From Calamus simplicifolius (Eukaryota > Streptophyta > Magnoliopsida > Arecales > Arecaceae): a stretch of DNA of 64,000 bases. The stretch lies in NCBI GenBank assembly GCA_900491605.1, contig UESW01003901.1:447694-511693 (forward strand), given 5' to 3'. The number at the start of each line of letters is the position of its first letter. The first letter of the stretch is position 1. Shown piece by piece: positions 57,903-64,000 of the stretch. The notes under the pieces are model-generated. The model was not told the DNA's origin. It ran no database searches and was given only the letters and a program-made list of their open reading frames with translations. Made by a program: the position numbers and the translations under genes.

Positions 57903-59584
57903 TTCAAGGTTATAGTTAATTATAGCCAGGTGGAGAGACGGACATGTAGTTGCCCCACCTCGCTGTTAATTAGGCTTTGGATCTAGATAAAACGGGCGTT
58001 CAGCGAGAGGAGATTTTTGTTTCGACGTGGATGGATCATGAGAGCCTTGCAGTCGTGCTCTTGTTCTTTGTCAGCAGCCGACCAGGGAGAATAAACTTCA
58101 TTGGCTTGCTTAGTTGCCCTTTATTAAGGTTATAGCCTGTTCTCTCTCTGCATTTGGGAATTTAGGTACGTGGGGCTTTGGAGCGGTCATTGGATTCTTT
58201 CCATTGTTTATTTATTTGTTATGGTTCCCTCTGTCATCCAGCTAACTGCAAATTGATGACTGAAGATACGTTGCTTGAGAAGGTACTTTTTGGTTTTGAG
58301 GAATGACGTTTGCCTCTCATTAAAAACCAAAAATTATGGCTCCAAATGAAACGAATCAACCAATGCTTCGACATAATTTCAATTCGATGATTCAGTCTAA
58401 TTTTTAAATCAAATTTAAAACTTATATTTTCTAATCTGACTCAATCTAAATCAGATGCAGTTCATCCCATAAATCTTAATTATACAATTCTTATTATTTT
58501 TTATTCTAATTAACTTTATTGATTCATTAAATAAACTCTTATCTAAACTAATTCATCTTTTCAACTTAATAATTAATTTTGTATTTATTTTCACATTATT
58601 ATATCTAAATATTTATATTTTATTATTTATTTTAATAATTTATTATTTTATAATATTTTTAATTATATTAATAAATATTTTAATATTATGATTTATAAAT
58701 TATTCAATAACTTAAATCATCGATATTAAACACTTACCCATATATTATTTGATTGAATCCGAGTGAAAATTGACTCGAGTATATGTTAAGTCTTATTTGA
58801 AACAATTGATGAGGGAGCTAATAATAGTTATTTTTTATTAATCATACGAAATAATTATTTCTCAATAGCTGAAGCCAATAGTTATTCCAAATAAGGTCCC
58901 TTAATGTACATGTGCATGTGTATATATTAGTCATTGTATACATGTATATTAACTATATTAATGACTATACACATTTATATTAACCATCTAACGGGATAAC
59001 TTTCTCTCTTTTTTTTTTTTTTTTTTTTCAATAACTCTTTCACTTCCTCTTGCTTGCAGTAGCTTTACCATGCGCAACTCTATTAACCTATTAATCATAT
59101 TTTTATTGCCTCATTTGCATCACCGATGTTCTTATCATCGTAGCATAATTTTATAGTGCTCAAAAAGGACTCTATTGCATGTCTTGTAGCTCTAAATCAT
59201 TGGACTAACTCTCGTAAAATGCAGTGTTAAGGGAAATAAATGGTTCATACTTGATTGATGAGTAGGCCCAACTAAAACGGACATGATGAACTTCACCAAG
59301 CATGTATGTGAGTTTGATTAAGTGTTGACAAACTCATTCTTATAGCCTTTCCACATCTCATTTATCCCACTTATTTGAAGCAATAATTAAGTCTGGTAGG
59401 CACTTTGTTATCCGATATATTCAAGCTTAAGCCCTTGCAGTATTGAGTATCTAATGTTGTATAAGTTTGTAGGAATATGGTATAAATTCCTGTTTACCTT
59501 GGGCCATTTTCACTTCAATGGCTGATTCTTGATGTATAAATCTCAATGACTACCTCTCTTCGTAAAGTAGGAGCAATGATAAAT
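57903..59584. other. AT-rich intergenic
   Basis: No gene or RNA recognised. 58380-58760 is especially AT-rich. A poly-T run sits at 59011-59029. Confidence 0.55.
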
Positions 59585-59854
59585 GTTGGGTAATGGCCAA
59601 AATAGGCCTTGAATACCTAATGGGCATGAAAGCCCATCACCTTCCTTTAGGGTGTGAATGAGAAATTACGGGACATTTAGTCCCACATCGAAAAAATCAA
59701 GAAAGGAAGGTTCACTTATATGGAAACCACTTTCCTTGAAGCTTAAGTTCCTTAGGCTCACCATAAGTGGAGAGCTTGGGCGCGCGTGTGCGAAGGGCAC
59801 TTTGCACTTGCGCATCGTCACGAGGAGCTTAAGGGGCTTTAAATTTTTTCTAGA

Positions 59855-60370
59855 TCATGATGATCGATGGTAGAGACTGATCGGATCAAGATAAGGGGCT
59901 GAGATCAATTGATTGTTGATCGATCGGATGAAGGGTCGAGATGCGGTGATCAAATCACAATCGCGATCGCGATCCAACGGCTGACACCATCGATTGACAG
60001 TCAACAGGACGGTTGGTTGACCAGTCAACAGGACGGTTGGTGATAAGGCACGTCTGATCATCGGTGATGATAAGGCATCGTCCGATCGTCGGTTGGTGAT
60101 AAGGCACCGTCTGATCATACGGTTGGAGATAAGTCAACGGTCCGATCATGAAAAGGCATATCAAAGACGTGCAACGCCTATCTGATAACGTGATCATCAG
60201 ATCACGATGATGAAAAGGCATATTAGGATGAGGATAGACTTATTTGATCGGCTGATCTTCAGATCAAAGCCATGAAAAGGCTTATCCGATCGCCTGATCT
60301 GAAGATCACGATATCTAAAGGGCATATCAAGGGTGATAAGCCCTTAACCCTCACATCCTTCGATCAAAGA
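59855..60370 (+). repeat. GATC-rich field with short direct repeats
   Basis: About two dozen GATC tetramers in about 500 bp, many within GTGATAAGGCA...CTGATCAT-type units of 25-37 bp. The open frames on the - strand (59855-60221) are consequences of the repeat. Confidence 0.8.
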
Positions 60371-60473
60371 ATTCAAAAATTAAATTCGTAGGGTTGCTTC
60401 CAAGGGGCACCTAAAAACCTATAAATAGGACCCTACCCTCTCATTTCATTCATTCCAATTCCATTCGAATTGA

Positions 60474-60698
60474 GTTCTCTCTTAGGCATTTGCATACTTT
60501 CCTAAGGTAGTATAGCAATAGTGCATTAAAAAGAGAGTAGCATTCTTGGTTCGATTTTTTGGTGAATTGTAGTGCTGCTTTCATCAAAAGTTCTTTCTTA
60601 GGCATTTGCATACTTTCCTAAGTATAGCAATAGTGCAAAAGAGAGTAGCATTCTTGGTTCAATTTTTTGGTGAATTGTAGTGCTACTTTCATCAAAAG
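60474..60698 (+). repeat. Tandem duplication (about 117 bp) in the copia R/U5 or leader
   Basis: Copies at 60474-60590 and 60591-60698 share CTTAGGCATTTGCATACTTT, AAGAGAGTAGCATTCTTGGT and GGTGAATTGTAGTGCT, with small deletions in copy 2. Confidence 0.93.
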
Positions 60699-60860
60699 GA
60701 GACTGTTGTATCCTGGGAGACAATCGTCATACTGACCGTGAGCACCATTGCGGGACGAAATTGTCTTAAGGACATAGAGTATAACTCTAGCCTCAGTCTA
60801 ATCAATTAGGTAGCCACCATATGCCACACCACCCAATAATCTTAAGATAATTTTGCTACC

Positions 60861-61877
60861 ATGGAAGTGCTGCTACAGATGGCTACTATGACGACATCCG
60901 TTCAAGAGAGAAAGAAATTCTTTGGCACGGACTTTAAGAGGTGGCAACAGAAGATGCTGTTCTACCTCACAACTCTGAATCTGGTCAGAGTGCTGAATGA
61001 AGATCCGCCTGTCCTAAAGGAAGGGGAGACCGACAAGCAAGCATTGCTGGTGGAGGCATGGAAGCACTCCGACTTCCTTTGCAAGAACTACATCCTGAAT
61101 GGTCTGGACAATACCCTGTACAATGTGTACAGTAGTATTGCTACTGCCAAGGAGTTATGGGCATCCCTGGATAAAAAGTACAAGACAGAGGATGCTGGAC
61201 ACAAGAAGTTTGTGGTTGGAAGATTCTTAGACTACAAAATGGTCGACCACAAAACTGTTATGGAGCAAGTCCAAGAGCTCCAGATCATCCTGCATGAGAT
61301 ACATGCAGAGAGAATGTCTCTCAGTGAGTCATTCCAGGTAGCTGCCATCATAGAGAAGCTACCACCACTATGGAAGGACTTCAAGAACTACCTGAAGCAT
61401 AAGCGGAAGGAGATGGGACTTGAAGACCTAATTGTCCGCCTGAGGATCGAGGAGGACAATAAGAGCCAAGACAAGAAGACAGGAGGACAACCTGCTGAGC
61501 CAAAGGCCAACCTCATAGAAGGAAGAAAGAAACAAGTTTCCAGCGAAGGCTTTAAACAGAAGAAAGGCAATCCAAAGAAATATAAGTTCAAGGGAAAGTA
61601 CTTTGTTTGTGGAAAGCAAGGACACAAATCCAAGGACTGTCGTTTCAAGGATAAAGAAAAGAAAGAAGTCAACGTTACTGAAACCCTATCCAAAGAGGTA
61701 TCCGAGATGATGCTGTCAGCAGTTGTATTTGAAGCAAACATGGTTGACAAAGCAAATGAGTGGTACATCGACATTGGAGCTACCAGACATGTCTGCTCTG
61801 ATAAGAGTATGTTCTCATCATATACTTCTATCAATGGTAAAATTTGGTCATGGGTAACTCCGCTACATCCAAGATAG
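60861..61877 (+). pseudogene. gag: Copia gag and protease start (frameshifted)
   Basis: The open frame from 60861 carries the copia gag pattern (FGTDFKRWQQKMLFYL, ILNGLDNTLYNVYSSI, AAIIEKLPPLWKDFKNYL). The zinc knuckle reads YFVCGKQGHKSKDC: the first Cys position is Tyr, as TGC to TAC would give, so one zinc ligand is lost. The protease block is WYIDIGATRHVC, where D-T/S-G is expected, so the active site is altered. The frame breaks just after SYTSINGK at about 61840. Confidence 0.85.
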
Positions 61878-63300
61878 AAGGACTTGGCCGCATCGTTATG
61901 AAGATGACATATGGCAAGGAGCTTCTACTTAATGATGTGCTACATGTCCCTGACATCCAAAGAATCTATATCAGGCTCTCTCCTAAGCAAACATGGCTTT
62001 AGGATGGTCTTTGAGTCTGATAAATTTGTACTCACTAAGGGGGGATATTTATTGGAAGGGGTTACTTGAATAATGGATTATTCAAGGTTAATGTAATGAC
62101 TGTACACAGAAACCTTGAAATAAATAAAGCTTCTTCTTCTGCTTATATGGTTGACTCTTCTTGTTTATGGCATGATAGATTAGGACATGTAAATTTTAAT
62201 TCATTACGAAAATTAATGAAATTAGAATTATTACCTAATCATGAAATCGATCCATATTACAAGTGTGAAGTGTGTGTTGAAGCTAAATTAGCAAAAACAC
62301 CATTTCCATCAGTTGAAAGAAATACTGAACCTCTTGACTTAATTCACAGTGATTTATGTGACTTAAAGTCAATTAAAACTAGAGGAGGTAAAAAGTATTT
62401 TATAACATTTATTGATGATTCAACAAGATACTGCTATGTGTATCTACTAAAGTCTAAAGATGAGGCTTTAGAAATGTTTAAATGTTATAAGAATGAAGTT
62501 GAAAATCAACTTGGCAAAAAGATTAAGGCCATAAGGAGTGATAGAGGTGGTGAATACGATGCACCTTTTGATGAATTCTGTTAAGAGCATGTCATTATTC
62601 ATCAAACTACTTCTCCTTATTCGCCTCAATCTAATGGAATTGCGGAACGTAAAAATCGCACATTAAAAGAAATGATGAATGCTATGTTAATAAATGCTGG
62701 TACACCACAGAATTTATGGGGAGAAGCAATTCTCTCAGCAAATCACATTGTTAATAAAATACCTCTTAAGAAGAAGGAAGTTACTCCATATGAGTTATGG
62801 AAAGGAAAGAAGCCTTCTTACAATTACTTAAGAGTGTAGGGTGTCTAGCTAAAGTAGCTATTCCGGACCCCAAAAAGGTTAAAATAGGACCTAAAATTGT
62901 TGATTGTATATTTATCGGTTATGCACATAATAGTAGTGCATATCGCTTTCTTGTGTATAAATCAGATATATCTGATATACAGATAAATATAATCATGGAA
63001 TCAAGGAATGCAACATTCTTTGAAGATATATTTCCAAGTAAAAGGAAATTAGAAATAAGTTCAAATAAAAGAACTTATGATAATACTGCTAGTAGTAGTC
63101 GTCAGGAAGAATATCCTGAAGATGAACCCAGACGCAGTAAGAGACCAAGAGTTGCAAAGTCTTTTGGTCCTGATTATATAACTTATATGTTACAAGATGA
63201 ACCTCAGACATTCAAGGAGGCAATGTCTAATCCAGAAGCACCCTTTTGGAAAGAAGTTGTAATAGTGAAATTGAGTCCATCATGTATAATCATACCTGAG
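61878..63300 (+). pseudogene. Copia protease end and integrase (broken)
   Basis: After decayed protease sequence, the integrase begins near 62066. A zinc-binding block (WHDRLGHVNF... CEVCVEAKLAK) is followed by the core (IHSDLCDLKSIKTRGG, FITFIDDSTRYCYVYLL, IRSDRGGEY). TAA at 62582 and a stop near 62838 interrupt it. The C-terminal GKKPSYNYLRV and a DEPRRSKRPR-type linker to RT follow at 62800-63150. Confidence 0.87.
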
Positions 63301-63302
63301 AG

Positions 63303-64000
63303 TTGGTAAACTTACCATCTGGTATGAAACCTTTAGGGTGCAAGTGGATTTTTAAGAAAAAGCTAAAGGCTGATGGATCAATTGACAAGTATAAAGCCAG
63401 ATTAGTGGCTAAGGGCTTCAAACAAAAAGAAGGTATAGACTTCTTTGATACATATTCACTAGTAAGTAGAATAACATCTATAAGAATGTTAATCGCTTTT
63501 GCAGTCATTAACAATCTTGAAATTCATCAAATGGATGTTAAAACTGCCTTTCTGAATGGTGAATTAGATGAAGAAATATACATAGAATAACTTGAGGGAT
63601 TTATTGTTCAGGACAAGAAAAGAAGGTGTGTAGACTTGTTAAATCCTTATATGGATTAAAGCAAGCACCTAAGCAATGGCATATAAAATTTGATAATGTA
63701 ATGTTATCAAATGTTCAAAATAAATGAATGTGATAAATGTATATATGCCAAAACCCTGCCTGAAGGGTACGTGATAATCTGCTTATATGTAGATGACATG
63801 TTAATCATTGGTAGTAATACTGAAATGATTAAACAGACAAAGAAAATGTTGATCAAACATTTTGATATGAAAAATATGGGTGTTGCATATGTTATACTAT
63901 GGATTCAAATCACTAAAACATTTGAAGAAATAATATTATCTCAATCTCATTATATTGAGAAAATATTAAATAAGTATAAAAAGTATGATACTAGCCCGTG
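63303..64000 (+). pseudogene. Copia reverse transcriptase (partial, broken)
   Basis: RT opening GCKWIFKKKLKADGSIDKYK, KARLVAKGFKQKEGIDF, then QMDVKTAFLNGELDEEIY, with a stop at 63588-63590. The downstream region has further breaks. The catalytic LYVDDMLIIGSN is visible at about 63786. The remainder (IEKILNKYKKYD) continues to the window end. Confidence 0.88.

Larger units (their letters stand above)
59585..60715 (+). repeat. Probable 5' LTR of the copia element (right edge uncertain)
   Basis: The left edge TGTTGGGTAATGG is set by its TG start; no second LTR is in the window to confirm the edges. A TATA box at 60420-60427 and a tandem duplication at 60474-60698 lie within. A GATC-rich field occupies 59855-60370. 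The right edge lies somewhere in 60700-60860. Confidence 0.55.
59585..64000 (+). mobile_element. Ty1/copia element, 5' part, running off the window
   Basis: Order gag, protease, integrase, reverse transcriptase (integrase before RT) is diagnostic of Ty1/copia. The probable LTR starts at TGTTGGG (59585), and the TATAAATA box is at 60420-60427. Many stops and frameshifts. Its RNase H and 3' LTR lie beyond base 64000. Lineage not firmly assigned (Tork-like is possible). Confidence 0.88.

Overview
The window is plant nuclear DNA, most likely from a monocot (inferred from LTR-retrotransposon types and gene style, not proven). It holds one intact host gene in a bed of nested, decayed LTR retrotransposons. 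All calls come from reading the sequence and remembered protein families; no database search was run.

Layout. 1-8101: a Ty3/gypsy chromovirus ('element 1', + strand) as internal region, one LTR (5736-6942), then a second copy of the 5' leader. This LTR-sharing tandem array is cut at about 8100. 8098-27390: a Tat-type Ty3/gypsy element ('element A', + strand) with GC-rich tandem repeats in its LTRs, a dual RNase H, a 142-bp tandem array in the 3' UTR and an antisense extra ORF with its own TATA box. Nested in A between gag and protease is a second chromovirus ('element B', - strand, 10803-18918) with TG..CA LTRs, an initiator tRNA-Met primer site and a 5-bp target duplication with one mismatch. 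27391-27600 is a stump of Ty1/copia RNase H.

28600-38200 is the host gene: an AGD14-type ARF GTPase-activating protein on the - strand. Thirteen coding exons join at GT-AG introns into an open 661-residue protein. Its large introns hold small repeats, including a MITE-like inverted repeat. Its 5' flank has a (GA)n tract running into a 19-base G run. 38500-44312 is AT-rich intergenic DNA with a tandemly duplicated (TA)n segment.

44313-54996: a Tekay/Del-like Ty3/gypsy element ('element C', - strand) with 2.1-2.2 kb LTRs, primer site, polypurine tract and a near-perfect target duplication. A SIRE/Maximus-like Ty1/copia 3' end (+ strand) is nested in it, next to a 741-base assembly gap. 55240-56045: a broken GT34 (xyloglucan xylosyltransferase-like) gene immediately beside the insertion. 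56900-57710: two GC-rich tandem arrays. 59585-64000: the 5' part of a degenerate Ty1/copia element that runs off the window.

Only the ARF GAP gene looks functional. Every retroelement reading frame carries frameshifts or stop codons. The more unusual items are the 154-bp near-perfect palindrome in one leader copy, the tandem shared-LTR array, the antisense gene inside element A, and the AGCTAGCT-rich repeat field in the SIRE-like LTR.
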